From the NCBI RefSeq assembly GCF_030295325.1, contig NZ_AP027060.1:124001-188000 (forward strand): a DNA stretch of 64,000 nucleotides, read 5' to 3'. The notes under the pieces are model-generated. The model searched no databases, had not been told where the DNA came from, and was given only the letters and a program-made list of their open reading frames with translations. Positions 1-8,027 of this stretch are shown here, piece after piece (position 1 is the first letter of the stretch; each line of letters starts with the position of its first letter). Source of the DNA: Haliovirga abyssi (GTDB taxonomy: Bacteria; Fusobacteriota; Fusobacteriia; Fusobacteriales; Haliovirgaceae). The translations under genes and the position numbers were made by a program.

Positions 1-71
1 AAGAATTTGAAGAAGAGTTTAAAAAGATAGAGTTGGCAGAAAAGGAGACAGAGTATGGCGAAGAAGAATAA
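1..71 (+). CDS. hsdM: C-terminal tail of a gene upstream of hsdS, probably the type I methyltransferase subunit HsdM (partial)
   Basis: An open frame enters from the left edge, encodes a short acidic tail rich in Glu and Lys, and stops at 69-71, overlapping the hsdS start by 17 bases. Overlap of hsdM with hsdS is the usual arrangement in type I restriction-modification operons, so the assignment rests on context. The visible residues are too few to identify the protein by themselves. Confidence 0.5.
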   Translation, partial: EFEEEFKKIELAEKETEYGEEE

Positions 72-1593
72 AGAGAAAAAAAGTATAGATGAATTATTGA
101 AAGAGGCATTGATCCCAGAAGAAGAGCAGCCTTATGAGTTGCCTGGAAATTGGGCGTGGGTGAGATTAGGAAATATTATTAATTTAATTTCTGGGCAAGA
201 CGTTTCAAAAAAATTGTGTAATGAGAATAAAATAGGTATTCCGTATATAATGGGTGCAAGTAATATGGAAAATGATAATTTACTTATTGAAAGATGGATA
301 GAAAAGCCAAAGATTATTGCAAATAAAGGAGATATTATATTAAGTGTAAAAGGTACAGTAGGTAAATTATTAATTTTAAAAGAAGAAAAAGCAAATTTGA
401 GTCGTCAAGTAATGGGAATAAAATTAAAAAATGATATAGATAATATATTTATATATAGATTTTTTCAAAGTTATATTGAAGAGTTAAAAACTAGAGCCAA
501 AGGTTTAATTCCTGGAATAAATCGAGATGATATTTTGGAAATAAAATTTCAGCTTCCGCCGTTAGCTGAACAAAAAAGAATAGTTGCAAAACTTGAAGAT
601 ATGCTTTCAAAAATAAAACAAGCAAAAGAACTAATTACAGAAGCAAAAGAAACTTTTGAACTTCGTAGAGCAAGTATTTTACATAAAGCTTTTACAGGAG
701 AATTGACTAAAAAATGGAGAGAAGAGAATGAAACTGAATCAGTTGATAAACTTCTTAAAAAGATAAATGAAGAAAAATTAAAAAAATGGGAAGAAAAATA
801 TAAAATAGCAGAAAAAGAAGGAAAAAGAAAACCTAAAAAGCCTGAAATTAAATCTGTTGAAGAGATGAAGGTCTATGGAAGTGATCAGCCTTATGAATTG
901 CCTGATGGGTGGTGTTGGGTTATGTTGGGGGATATTACAGAATTTAAGAACGGTTACGCATTTAAAAGTAAATTTTTTACACAAGAAGGGTTACAGGTAA
1001 TAAGGATGGGGAATTTATATCAAAATTCACTTAATTTGGATAGGAATCCTGTTTTTATGCCTTTATCTTTAGATGAAAAAATAGTTAATAAAACAAAATT
1101 GAAAGAAAATGATATACTATTAACTTTAACTGGAACAAAATACAAAAAAGATTACGGTTATGCCATAAAAATTAATAATTTAGGTGAAAGAATGTTATTA
1201 CTTAATCAAAGAATTCTTGGAATAACTACAATTGATGAAATAAACACTTTTATATTTAGATATTTATATTCAAATATTTTTAGGGATAAGTTTTTTAGTT
1301 TTGAAACCGGTGGAGTTAATCAAGGAAACGTAAGTTCAACAGCAACGGCAACCATAGGAGTTCCGTTTCCATCACTTAAAGAACAAACAGAAATTATTCG
1401 ACAGCTTGAACAATTCTTTAGAACAGAAGAAGAAGCAAAAGACCTTCTTGAAATGGAAGAACAAATTGATTTACTTGAAAAATCAATTCTATCAAAAGCA
1501 TTTAGAGGAGAATTAGGGACAAATAATCCTGATGATGAACCTGCTATTGAGTTGTTGAAGAGAGTATTGCAGGAGATGTCTTGTGAGAATTAA
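55..1593 (+). CDS. hsdS: Type I restriction-modification specificity subunit HsdS
   Basis: This is the DNA-recognition subunit of a type I restriction-modification enzyme; it directs the HsdM2 methyltransferase and HsdR to a bipartite target. The 512-residue protein shows the duplicated HsdS plan. Two target-recognition domains begin near residues 28 (ELPGNWAWVRLG) and 281 (ELPDGWCWVMLG). Each is followed by a conserved helical spacer opening with PPLAEQKRIVAKLE near residue 170 or PSLKEQTEIIRQLE near 440. A charged Lys/Glu linker lies at about 220-275. The length fits a full two-domain HsdS. It follows an hsdM-like tail with a 17-base overlap. No hsdR follows in the window, so hsdR would have to be upstream or absent. 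Confidence 0.93.
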   Translation: MAKKNKEKKSIDELLKEALIPEEEQPYELPGNWAWVRLGNIINLISGQDVSKKLCNENKIGIPYIMGASNMENDNLLIERWIEKPKIIANKGDIILSVKGTVGKLLILKEEKANLSRQVMGIKLKNDIDNIFIYRFFQSYIEELKTRAKGLIPGINRDDILEIKFQLPPLAEQKRIVAKLEDMLSKIKQAKELITEAKETFELRRASILHKAFTGELTKKWREENETESVDKLLKKINEEKLKKWEEKYKIAEKEGKRKPKKPEIKSVEEMKVYGSDQPYELPDGWCWVMLGDITEFKNGYAFKSKFFTQEGLQVIRMGNLYQNSLNLDRNPVFMPLSLDEKIVNKTKLKENDILLTLTGTKYKKDYGYAIKINNLGERMLLLNQRILGITTIDEINTFIFRYLYSNIFRDKFFSFETGGVNQGNVSSTATATIGVPFPSLKEQTEIIRQLEQFFRTEEEAKDLLEMEEQIDLLEKSILSKAFRGELGTNNPDDEPAIELLKRVLQEMSCEN

Positions 1594-1767
1594 AAGTTTA
1601 TTGAAAAATTTACGAAAAGATGCAATTGAATCTTTTATTGATGAAATTCCAAACGCAGAAGAAACAGAAATATTAATCAATGGATTAAAAATAAAGTAAA
1701 CGGTAAATTTGAACCATTTTGTAATGCAATAGTAGGATTTTTAAAAACTTTTATACCGCAAACATGA
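1583..1767 (+). pseudogene. Frameshifted small ORF remnant after hsdS
   Basis: A GTG at 1583, overlapping the end of hsdS, opens a 38-codon frame that stops at 1697-1699. Around 1672-1685 the neighbouring frame continues smoothly (NQWIKNKVNGKFEPFCNAIV) and stops at 1765-1767. The simplest reading is one small protein of about 60 residues broken by a single-base frameshift. I do not recognise the family. The spot between a restriction system and a nuclease gene suggests an old accessory gene, but that is inference. Confidence 0.4.
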
Positions 1768-1770
1768 CTA

Positions 1771-1805
1771 GCCCACCGTCCTAGTGGGATTCTGTTTTAA
1801 TGGGC
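1771..1805. other. GC-richer structured island, possible RNA or element end
   Basis: Short complementary blocks are packed together here: CCCAC at 1772-1776 with GTGGG at 1784-1788, and GCCCA at 1771-1775 with TGGGC at 1801-1805. The stretch is clearly richer in G+C than its surroundings and follows a dead ORF. It could be a folded RNA, a terminator or the end of a lost mobile element; no T-tract follows, so a simple terminator is not favoured. Confidence 0.3.
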
Positions 1806-1832
1806 GGTTAAATCTAATGAAGTTTGTTCTAA

Positions 1833-1949
1833 ATAAGTTGTTTAAAATTTCATTTAGGCGAAAAAATTAGTAGGAAGATAAAAGATATCAAAATTTTAAC
1901 ATTTGATGAACTATTCGACAGAGCTAATTTTATAATTAATCAAAAATAA
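1833..1949 (+). pseudogene. C-terminal remnant of a Shedu/DUF4263-like or related nuclease protein
   Basis: An open stretch without a usable start follows an in-frame stop at 1830-1832 and ends at 1947-1949. It encodes a tail containing LGEKISRK and IKILTFDELFDRANFII. Tails of the form 'ik(v/i)LtfDEL..ra.fi' are common at the C-termini of Shedu-type and related defence nucleases; this parallel comes from memory of the family. The body of the gene is missing. The stop lies 11 bases upstream of the next gene's start. Confidence 0.45.
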
Positions 1950-1960
1950 TAGGAGGTCCA

Positions 1961-2896
1961 ATGAATATTTTCGAAGCATTAAGTCAAGGAAATGGTCAAA
2001 TATCAGAAACTAATATTACATCATTTTTAAGTTTTTTATTGAACGAAACAAATGATTTCGGAAATGCATTTTTAATTCTTTTTTTAGAAAATTTAAAAGA
2101 TATAGAGAAGTATGTAGATATAAGTGGAGATACTTTTAGGAAAAAAATTCAAAAATTTAATAAATACTATACTTTTTCAGCAATTCCAGAAGTAAAAATT
2201 CAGTCCAATAAAAAATTACGAATAGTTGATATAGTATTATCAATATCCAATAAGGCAGATGAGGAAGATATTATATATATTTTAATTGAAAATAAAATAA
2301 AAAAATCAGCTATTAAAAAGGAACAATGTTTAGAACAAATAGAAGTATTTAAAAATTGTGAAGATTTTCAGAAAAATGTTCCAATTTTTTCTGTACTAAT
2401 TACCCCACCAGAAAAAGCTTATGAGAAAATATATAATAATACTTCAAAAGAACACCATAATAGCTTTTGGTTAAGTTGGACTGATAATTCTATTAATTTG
2501 ATTTCGATAGAAACTATGATCAGGCAATTGATTGTTTTAGAGAATAATTTAGAAATTGCTCCAATTAACAATATTTCAAAATATATTTTAAAGTCATTTG
2601 TCGAGTATATTGCCAATGAGCTATCAGAGAAAAATAAAAAATTTAATTTTAGTATACTAGGAGCAAATGTAGTTGAATATGCTTATTTTATTTTAAATTC
2701 AAAAACATATATTTTAAAGAGATTTAATAATAAAATGATAAGAATTTATGATGAAGATAATAATTTATTAGATGAGCAAGTAAAACCAATTTTGAGAAAA
2801 ATTATTAAAAGCTATAACCTAAATATAAGTCTTGATAATAAAGTTACCCAAAGATTAGGCCGAGAGGTAATAAGAGGCTTAAATAAAATAAATTAA
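1961..2896 (+). CDS. PD-(D/E)XK nuclease superfamily protein
   Basis: A 311-residue soluble protein with a strong ribosome-binding site (AGGAGG, 1951-1956) before its ATG. The nuclease signature is visible: Asp90 in a VDIVL strand, then Glu110-Asn-Lys112 in an ILIENKIK strand. This is the D...ExK pattern of PD-(D/E)XK enzymes such as the PDDEXK_4 group. A Gln-containing helix follows (EQIEVF near 125-130). Proteins of this type occur singly in defence islands; the target is not predictable. It stands beside hsdS and nuclease-gene scraps. The gene is intact, but the DNA downstream begins in the middle of another gene, so this cassette probably arrived by an insertion or deletion event. Confidence 0.75.
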   Translation: MNIFEALSQGNGQISETNITSFLSFLLNETNDFGNAFLILFLENLKDIEKYVDISGDTFRKKIQKFNKYYTFSAIPEVKIQSNKKLRIVDIVLSISNKADEEDIIYILIENKIKKSAIKKEQCLEQIEVFKNCEDFQKNVPIFSVLITPPEKAYEKIYNNTSKEHHNSFWLSWTDNSINLISIETMIRQLIVLENNLEIAPINNISKYILKSFVEYIANELSEKNKKFNFSILGANVVEYAYFILNSKTYILKRFNNKMIRIYDEDNNLLDEQVKPILRKIIKSYNLNISLDNKVTQRLGREVIRGLNKIN

Positions 2897-2898
2897 GT

Positions 2899-3564
2899 TT
2901 ATTTGTTTGGAGTTATTTAACAAAAGGAAATCCAGCATACACATTAGTGCAGGTTGCCATAAATGATATAATTATACTTTTTGCATTTACACCAATTGTA
3001 GCAGTTTTACTTGGAATCAGTAATATAAAAGTTCCTTATGCAACACTATTTTTATCAGTTATACTGTTTGTTATTGTCCCATTTTCAGCAGGTTTTATAA
3101 CAAGAACAACAGTTATAAAAAATAGAGGATTAGAATATTTTGAAAAAAGTTTTTTGCCTAAATTTAATAATATAACAATAACAGGTCTTTTACTTACTTT
3201 GGTAATTATATTTTCATTTCAAGGAGATATAATAATTAAAAATCCAACACATATACTATTAATTGCAATACCTCTTACTATATAAACTTTTTTAATCTTT
3301 TTATTTGCATATTTATGGGCTAAATTATGGAAATTACCTCACAATATTGCTGCACCTGCAGGGATGATAGGAACAAGTAATTTCTTTAAATTGGCAGTTG
3401 CGGTTGCAATATCTTTATTTGGATTAAATTCTGGAGCGACTCTTGCTACAGTAGTTGGAGTTTTAGTAGAAGTTCCTGTAATGTTGACTTTAGTTAAAGT
3501 TGCGAATAAAACTATTGGATGGTTTTATGAAGATGTTTTAGAAGGATATGGATTTGAAAAATAA
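2899..3564 (+). pseudogene. Truncated, nonsense-interrupted Acr3/ArsB-type arsenite efflux permease
   Basis: One reading frame from about 2899 to 3564 encodes the C-terminal part of a bile acid:sodium symporter/Acr3-type permease: W-S-Y-L-T-K-G-N-P near 2908-2934, transmembrane segments, and a late [19 protein letters not shown] segment. The N-terminal part, roughly 100 or more residues, is absent; the sequence starts abruptly 2-3 bases after the upstream nuclease stop. A single in-frame TAA interrupts it at 3283-3285, after which the same frame continues without any shift. Family members extrude arsenite; this copy cannot make a full transporter. Suppression at the stop would not restore the missing N-terminus. 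Confidence 0.75.
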
Positions 3565-3678
3565 AGGATATACAAAATATAAAAAAATTGGTTTAACCTT
3601 TATTTCAGGTATAATTGAATATAAGATAAGAAAAAGTACACTTTTTTTAAAAGCTAGTTTTATGAAAAAAAGAATAAT

Positions 3679-3891
3679 ATGGATATACAAATGCCTGTAT
3701 TGAATGGAATAGAGGCAACAAAAATAATAAGAGAAAATAAAAAATATAACAAAATAATAATAATAGGAGTTAGTGCTTTTGCATTGGAAAAAGAGATAAA
3801 TGAAGCAATACAATTTGGAATGGATGATTATATTGTAAAACCGTTTAAAAAATAGGATTTAGTAGAAAAAATAAAATATTGGGCAAATTAG
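3679..3891 (+). pseudogene. Response-regulator receiver domain remnant
   Basis: The frame opens at MDIQMPVLNG, the phosphoacceptor-Asp motif of receiver domains. It continues through a V-S-A-F-A segment (switch Ser) to the DDYIVKPF motif with the conserved Lys. A TAG at 3853-3855 interrupts it, after which eleven more receiver-like codons run in the same frame to a stop at 3889-3891. The N-terminal acidic pair of the receiver fold is missing. It is probably the tail of a hybrid histidine kinase or response regulator. It lies between other gene fragments and has no intact partner kinase. Confidence 0.7.
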
Positions 3892-4040
3892 AAACAAAAG
3901 TGTGATTAATTTAATTAGAATTAAAGAAGTATAAAATAAAAGCGATAATTGTACTAATAAAATGCTATAATTTAACTATAATTATACTACAGTTAAATTA
4001 TTCTTAGAAGTAGAAATAGAAAAAGATAAAACAAGTATGA

Positions 4041-4151
4041 ATTGTAATAAATTATTATGATGTAATAAGTAAAAAAGAGTATAAAGAAATTGATGACAAG
4101 TTTATTATAAAATTAAAACCATATGAATATTTATGGTCAAAGAACGTTTAA
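4041..4151 (+). pseudogene. C-terminal tail of a glycosidase-like (GH13-type) protein
   Basis: A short open stretch after an in-frame stop at 4038-4040 encodes NYYDVISKKEYKEIDDKF followed by IIKLKPYEYLWSKNV and a stop. Endings of the form 'l.pyey.W' after a 'dvisgkey' beta-strand are typical of the C-terminal all-beta domain of alpha-amylase-family (GH13) enzymes. Only the last ~35 residues remain. The assignment is from memory of that family and is tentative. Confidence 0.4.
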
Positions 4152-4233
4152 AAATAAGATTTTTATATTTTAGAATAAAATAAGTTAGAATAAAATAAAA
4201 AAATTATTTTTAAGCTATTCCTAAAAAAGATTA

Positions 4234-4371
4234 AGATTTGGAGGAGGAGCATTAGCTTTTTTAAATTCAGAATTAAAATCAGGAATAGATATTATATTTG
4301 ATAAACTTAGCATAGAAGAAAAAATAAAAAATGCTAATGTGATAATAACAGGCGAAGTTAGTAAAGTATAA
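4234..4371 (+). pseudogene. Glycerate 2-kinase (GlxK/GarK-type) fragment
   Basis: Forty-five codons encode RFGGGALAFLNSELKSGIDI, then a helix and VIITGE. This matches the internal stretch of type I glycerate kinases, where Gly-rich GAAGGLG.g..af, sGid.v and ad.vitGEG are conserved. Both the N-terminal and C-terminal parts are missing. The stop TAA (4369-4371) is supplied by the first bases of the repeat R1 copy starting at 4360, so the gene appears to have been cut off by the repeat or by a deletion ending there. Confidence 0.65.
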
Positions 4372-4497
4372 ATTTATTCAGAAAATAAGCTACGCCGTTT
4401 TTTGAAATATGCAATTTTTCAAGGCGAAATTTTTCAGAAGCCAAAAATTTAGAAAAATATTTATACTCTACCAGATGAAGCGTAGCTTATTTTTTTA
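4360..4497. repeat. R1 palindromic repeat, copy a (full length)
   Basis: About 138 bp with perfect 14-bp inverted arms AAAATAAGCTACGC (4382-4395) and GCGTAGCTTATTTT (4480-4493), preceded by AGTAAAGTATAAATTTATTC. Similar copies occur at 37551, 41689, 41802, 47145, 51177, 52616 and around the IS at 54435-55910. The T-tract end abuts the stop codon of the minus-strand transposase homologue at 4495. The arms plus flanking T-tract could act as a terminator. Confidence 0.85.
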
Positions 4498-5751
4498 GTT
4501 GTCATTTATTAATTTTATAGTTTCTCTGAAAAAGACAGATTGATTAATTTTTTTGTTCAAATGATTTATCATAATTGTTCTTTGAATAACTTTTAATTCA
4601 TATAAGCTAATCTCTTTATCTATTAATTCGTTGCAAACAGCTACTCCTAACAATTTATCTTCAAAATAAATGTTAATTTGAGATACTGATAATGGATTAT
4701 ATTCAATTGATATATTTTGATTATTATATTCACTTAATACTGGAGAAAAATATATCAAATTATTAAATCTTACTCTACTGTCTATAACTTTTCGCGTACT
4801 TGGTGATTTTACTAATAAAAAATTTAACTCTTTTTCACTTTCAGATTCTCTAAAATTTTTAATATTCTTTTCCCATTTATCATAAAATTTGTTATTGTTC
4901 AAATCTGTGATATATTTTTCAACAGATTCTTTTAATGAATTATAATCAAAAAAATCATATTTTTTAGATATTTTTTTTATATGATTTTCTAATTTTGTAA
5001 AAAAACTTTGGAAAGAACTTTCTTCATTTGTTACGATTTTAATTTTAATAGGTAAATTTTTTTCCAAATCATATAATTCAATTTTTGGTGTTATTTTTAT
5101 ATTATTAATAAGAAAAGTTTTAGGAATTCCATATATATTTTTATTAGTAAAATTTTTCTTTAAAATAGCTTTTCTAAAAATCAACTTTATTAATTCTAAG
5201 TCAGCTTTTTTAAAAGATATAGAAAAAGTAACTATAGCGTGTGAAAAAGAATCAAAAATTATATTTATATATGGAGTTAAATATTCATCTGTTAATTCAT
5301 CTAAAACCATTATATCGAGCGAAACAGAAAAAAATTCAAATCTATCATTGGAGTGAGTAACCGATGAAAGATCAGCATATTTTTTTACAAATGGATCTAA
5401 ATTATTTACAATTCTATAAACTGTATCATATGAAATATTTTTTTGATTTTTTGAAGTTAAAAACTCTACTGCGTTTTCATAAATATTTAAAATATTTTGA
5501 TTAGGATTTTGAAAATACAGCTTTTTTATATAGTTAATTCCTTCATCGTTTAAACTTCTATGTTTGTTTTTATCAGATCTATTTGCTTTTTTTAATCCAT
5601 CTTTTCCATTTTTTTTATAATTATTGACCCATCTTTTTAACGTGCTATATGGTATTCCATTTTGCTCACTAATCTCTTTTAATTTTTTCTTTTTTTCGAG
5701 AAAAGGCTTAATAATTTCAAATTTATTTTCTAAATCGATTTTTTTACCCAT
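4495..5751 (-). CDS. Mu/TnsB-like transposase homologue with degenerate catalytic residues
   Basis: The 418-residue protein has the domain order of Mu-type (MuA/TnsB/TniA) transposases. An N-terminal helix-turn-helix is seen at about 20-50 (KEISEQNGIPYSTLKRWV). An RNase-H-like core follows at about 140-260, and a Mu-transposase C-terminal beta-barrel at about 325-375 (an 'Y.SPVLS...V.I.YNPLS...I.IYF' pattern). The first catalytic Asp is plausible (Asp146 or 151). The family 'DnG' position reads LINN (Asn216/217) and the 'ERFF.TL' position reads FQSFFTKL (Gln248), so two of three DDE residues appear replaced. No TnsC/MuB-type ATPase is nearby. The frame is intact, so it is either a recently dead transposase or a repurposed DNA-binding protein. 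The ribosome-binding site AAAGGAA precedes the ATG. A 34-bp perfect palindrome lies just upstream, and R1 sits at its 3' end. Confidence 0.7.
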   Translation of the reverse strand: MGKKIDLENKFEIIKPFLEKKKKLKEISEQNGIPYSTLKRWVNNYKKNGKDGLKKANRSDKNKHRSLNDEGINYIKKLYFQNPNQNILNIYENAVEFLTSKNQKNISYDTVYRIVNNLDPFVKKYADLSSVTHSNDRFEFFSVSLDIMVLDELTDEYLTPYINIIFDSFSHAIVTFSISFKKADLELIKLIFRKAILKKNFTNKNIYGIPKTFLINNIKITPKIELYDLEKNLPIKIKIVTNEESSFQSFFTKLENHIKKISKKYDFFDYNSLKESVEKYITDLNNNKFYDKWEKNIKNFRESESEKELNFLLVKSPSTRKVIDSRVRFNNLIYFSPVLSEYNNQNISIEYNPLSVSQINIYFEDKLLGVAVCNELIDKEISLYELKVIQRTIMINHLNKKINQSVFFRETIKLINDN

Positions 5752-5767
5752 AGCCCAATTCCTTTCA

Positions 5768-5801
5768 ATAGTATTATATAATATATATTATATAATACTA
5801 T
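5768..5801. promoter_or_regulatory. Perfect 34-bp A+T palindrome upstream of the transposase homologue
   Basis: The sequence beginning ATAGTATTATATAATAT reads identically on both strands over 34 bases. It ends 17 bases before the ATG of the minus-strand gene, just upstream of its ribosome-binding site. The position suits an operator for a symmetric protein, possibly the encoded HTH protein itself, or a very stable mRNA hairpin. The function is inferred from position only. Confidence 0.55.
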
Positions 5802-5849
5802 AACGAAAAAGTAAAGAAGAAAAAAAGGCTCATTTTTTTTCAAAAAAGG

Positions 5850-5878
5850 TTGACAAAAGAACTCAAAAGTGGTATAAA
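5850..5878 (+). promoter_or_regulatory. Sigma-70-type promoter of the PTS operon
   Basis: TTGACA at 5850-5855 and TATAAA at 5873-5878 are separated by exactly 17 bases and point into ptsH. The leader that follows is about 120 bases long. Confidence 0.8.
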
Positions 5879-5925
5879 CTTATCAATGGATATATTTTAA
5901 TCTACATTCGGTTAAAATTAAAGCG

Positions 5926-5964
5926 CTTGCCTAGTGCACGAGGCAAGTAAAGTCGTACTTGTGC
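5926..5964 (+). promoter_or_regulatory. ptsH leader with two mutually exclusive hairpins
   Basis: CTTGCCT (5926-5932) can pair with AGGCAAG (5941-5947). Part of that second block, CAAGT (5944-5948) together with the upstream TGCAC, can instead pair with ACTTGTGCA further down (5957-5965). The two foldings share bases and cannot form together. This is suggestive of a switchable leader controlling the PTS operon, but no terminator T-tract follows. Confidence 0.4.
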
Positions 5965-6003
5965 AGGACAATAAAAGTATAACATTTTTTAAGGAGGATT
6001 ATT

Positions 6004-6267
6004 ATGAAAAAAAGAACAGTAGAAATTACAAACGAAACAGGTTTACATACCAGACCGGGAAATAAATTTGTGAAATTAGCGAAAAGTTTTGAAAGTGAAA
6101 TATTGGTGTCTAATGAAAGTGGAAAAGAGGTCAAAGGAACATCTTTATTAAAACTTTTGTCACTAGGAATGAAAAAAGGCTCTTTGATAACTATAGTTGC
6201 AAATGGAAAAGATGAAGATAAGGCTGTGGAAGAATTAACAGATTTATTAGGGAATTTAACTGATTAA
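6004..6267 (+). CDS. ptsH: Phosphocarrier protein HPr
   Basis: HPr shuttles phosphate from enzyme I to the EIIA domains of the sugar phosphotransferase system in the cytoplasm. The 87-residue length is typical. The active histidine is His15 in GLHTRPG; the usual Ala after His is Thr here. The regulatory-serine region reads KGTSLLKLLSLG, with Ser47 at the position of the classical Ser46, so HPr kinase control is possible. A strong site (AAGGAGG) precedes the ATG. It is first in an operon with ptsI (14-base gap), crr and a NagE-type permease. Confidence 0.96.
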   Translation: MKKRTVEITNETGLHTRPGNKFVKLAKSFESEILVSNESGKEVKGTSLLKLLSLGMKKGSLITIVANGKDEDKAVEELTDLLGNLTD

Positions 6268-6281
6268 AAAAAGGAGGACAA

Positions 6282-8012
6282 ATGGAAACAAAGATAGTTG
6301 AAGGAATAGGTGCATCTCCCGGAATAGCAATTGGAGAAGTTTTTATTAATGATAATTTAGAACCTATTATTAATCTTTCTAAAATTGAAGAGGATGATAT
6401 TGAAAGAGAAATAGAAAATTTAAAAAAAGCTCAATTAGAAACAAAAAAGCAACTTTTGGAAATTAAGGAAAAAACTAAAATAAATTTTGGGGAAGAAAAG
6501 GCAGAAATATTTGAAGGGCATATAACTTTATTAGAGGATGAAGAATTTTTTGATGAAGTTGTGGAAAAAATAACAGATGATAGAATAACAGCTTCAAATT
6601 CGTTAGAGCAAACAATGAAAGAATATATTGAGATAATAGGAAATCTTGATGATGAATATTTAAGAGAAAGAGTTGCTGATCTATATGACATTTCAAAAAG
6701 ATGGCTTCTCAATATTAATGGCGGCGAATCATTAGAAACAAAAATAGAAGATGAAAATATAATAATTGTATCTAAAGATTTAACTCCATCTGACACTGCT
6801 CAGCTTGATTTATCAAAAGTAAATGGATTTATAACTGAAATTGGTGGGCAAACTTCTCACTCGTCTATTATGGCAAGGTCTTTGGGATTGCCTGCTGTTG
6901 TGGGAGTAACTGGAATTATTGAAGAGATAAAAACTGGAGATTTGGTAATATTAGATGCAATTAACGGGAAAATATTTATTAATCCAAATGATGAAAGATT
7001 AGAAGAATATAAGGAAAAAGAGAAAATATTTTTAGAAGAAAAAGAAAAAATATTACAATTAAAAGATAAAAGTGCAACAACAAAAGATGGATACAAAGTT
7101 GATTTGTGGGCCAATATAGGAAATCCTTCAGATGTAAAAGCTGCAGGTGAAAATGGAGCAGAAGGTGTCGGATTATATAGAACAGAATTTTTATTTATGA
7201 ATAGTAAAGAGCTTCCAACAGAAGAGGAACAATTTAAAGCATATAAAATTGTAGCAGAAGAGATGAAAGGAAAACCTGTAACAATAAGAACTATGGATAT
7301 TGGCGGAGATAAGGAATTGCCATATTTAGAATTGCCAAAAGAGATGAATCCGTTTCTTGGTTGGAGAGCTATACGAATATCATTAGAAAAAAGAGATGTG
7401 TTTAAAACACAATTAAGGGCAATTCTTAGAGCCAGTGCATTTGGAAATATAAAAATAATGTATCCAATGATAATATCTATTGGAGAAGTAAGAAAAGCAA
7501 ATACTATATTGGAAGAGTGCAAAAATGAACTTGTTGCAGAAAATATTGAATTTGATAAAAATATAAAAACTGGAATTATGGTAGAAACTCCAGCTGTAGT
7601 ATTAAAAGCGTATGAAATAGCTAAAGAAGTGGATTTCTTTTCCATTGGAACTAATGATTTGACACAATATTTATTAGCAGTGGATAGAGGGAATGAAAAA
7701 ATAAGTTATCTTTACTCTACTTTTAATCCAGCAGTATTAAAAGCAATATCTATAATAATAAATGATGCTCATAGAGCAGGAATAACCGTAAGTATGTGTG
7801 GGGAATTTGCAGGGGATGAAAGGGCAAGTGCCATATTAATTGGATTGGGATTGGATGCGTTCTCTATGAGTGCGGGATCTATATTAAAAGTTAAAAGAAA
7901 TATAATGAGCTTAAAAAAAGAAAGCTGCGAAAAGATAGCCAATGAAGTATTGCTATTAGATACTGATGATGAAGTTGTGGAATATGTAGAAAAAAATCTT
8001 AAATTAATATAG
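6282..8012 (+). CDS. ptsI: PTS enzyme I (phosphoenolpyruvate-protein phosphotransferase)
   Basis: Enzyme I takes phosphate from phosphoenolpyruvate and passes it to HPr. The 576-residue length is normal. The phospho-histidine His193 lies in GGQTSHSSIMARSLGLPAVVG. The C-terminal TIM barrel shows the PEP-binding segments GLYRTEFLFM, TIRTMDIGGDK and the catalytic Cys motif SMCGEFAGD. It starts after AAAGGAGG, 14 bases downstream of ptsH, and is followed 15 bases later by crr. All four PTS components in a row allow coordinated expression. Confidence 0.97.
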   Translation: METKIVEGIGASPGIAIGEVFINDNLEPIINLSKIEEDDIEREIENLKKAQLETKKQLLEIKEKTKINFGEEKAEIFEGHITLLEDEEFFDEVVEKITDDRITASNSLEQTMKEYIEIIGNLDDEYLRERVADLYDISKRWLLNINGGESLETKIEDENIIIVSKDLTPSDTAQLDLSKVNGFITEIGGQTSHSSIMARSLGLPAVVGVTGIIEEIKTGDLVILDAINGKIFINPNDERLEEYKEKEKIFLEEKEKILQLKDKSATTKDGYKVDLWANIGNPSDVKAAGENGAEGVGLYRTEFLFMNSKELPTEEEQFKAYKIVAEEMKGKPVTIRTMDIGGDKELPYLELPKEMNPFLGWRAIRISLEKRDVFKTQLRAILRASAFGNIKIMYPMIISIGEVRKANTILEECKNELVAENIEFDKNIKTGIMVETPAVVLKAYEIAKEVDFFSIGTNDLTQYLLAVDRGNEKISYLYSTFNPAVLKAISIIINDAHRAGITVSMCGEFAGDERASAILIGLGLDAFSMSAGSILKVKRNIMSLKKESCEKIANEVLLLDTDDEVVEYVEKNLKLI

Positions 8013-8027
8013 AGAAGGGAGAAAAAA

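Noticed and set aside
3538-3813. Minus-strand frame over the Acr3/receiver scraps
   Set aside because: It is Phe/Tyr-rich low-complexity sequence opposite decayed genes, with no start signal.
4360-4497. R1 copies considered as CRISPR or tandem array
   Set aside because: The copies are dispersed, vary in length and have no regular unique spacers; no cas gene is present.
6857-7645. Long open frame on the minus strand inside ptsI
   Set aside because: It lies entirely antisense to enzyme I, has no ribosome-binding site, and its composition is the mirror of the real coding frame. Similar long antisense frames in other genes were dropped for the same reason.
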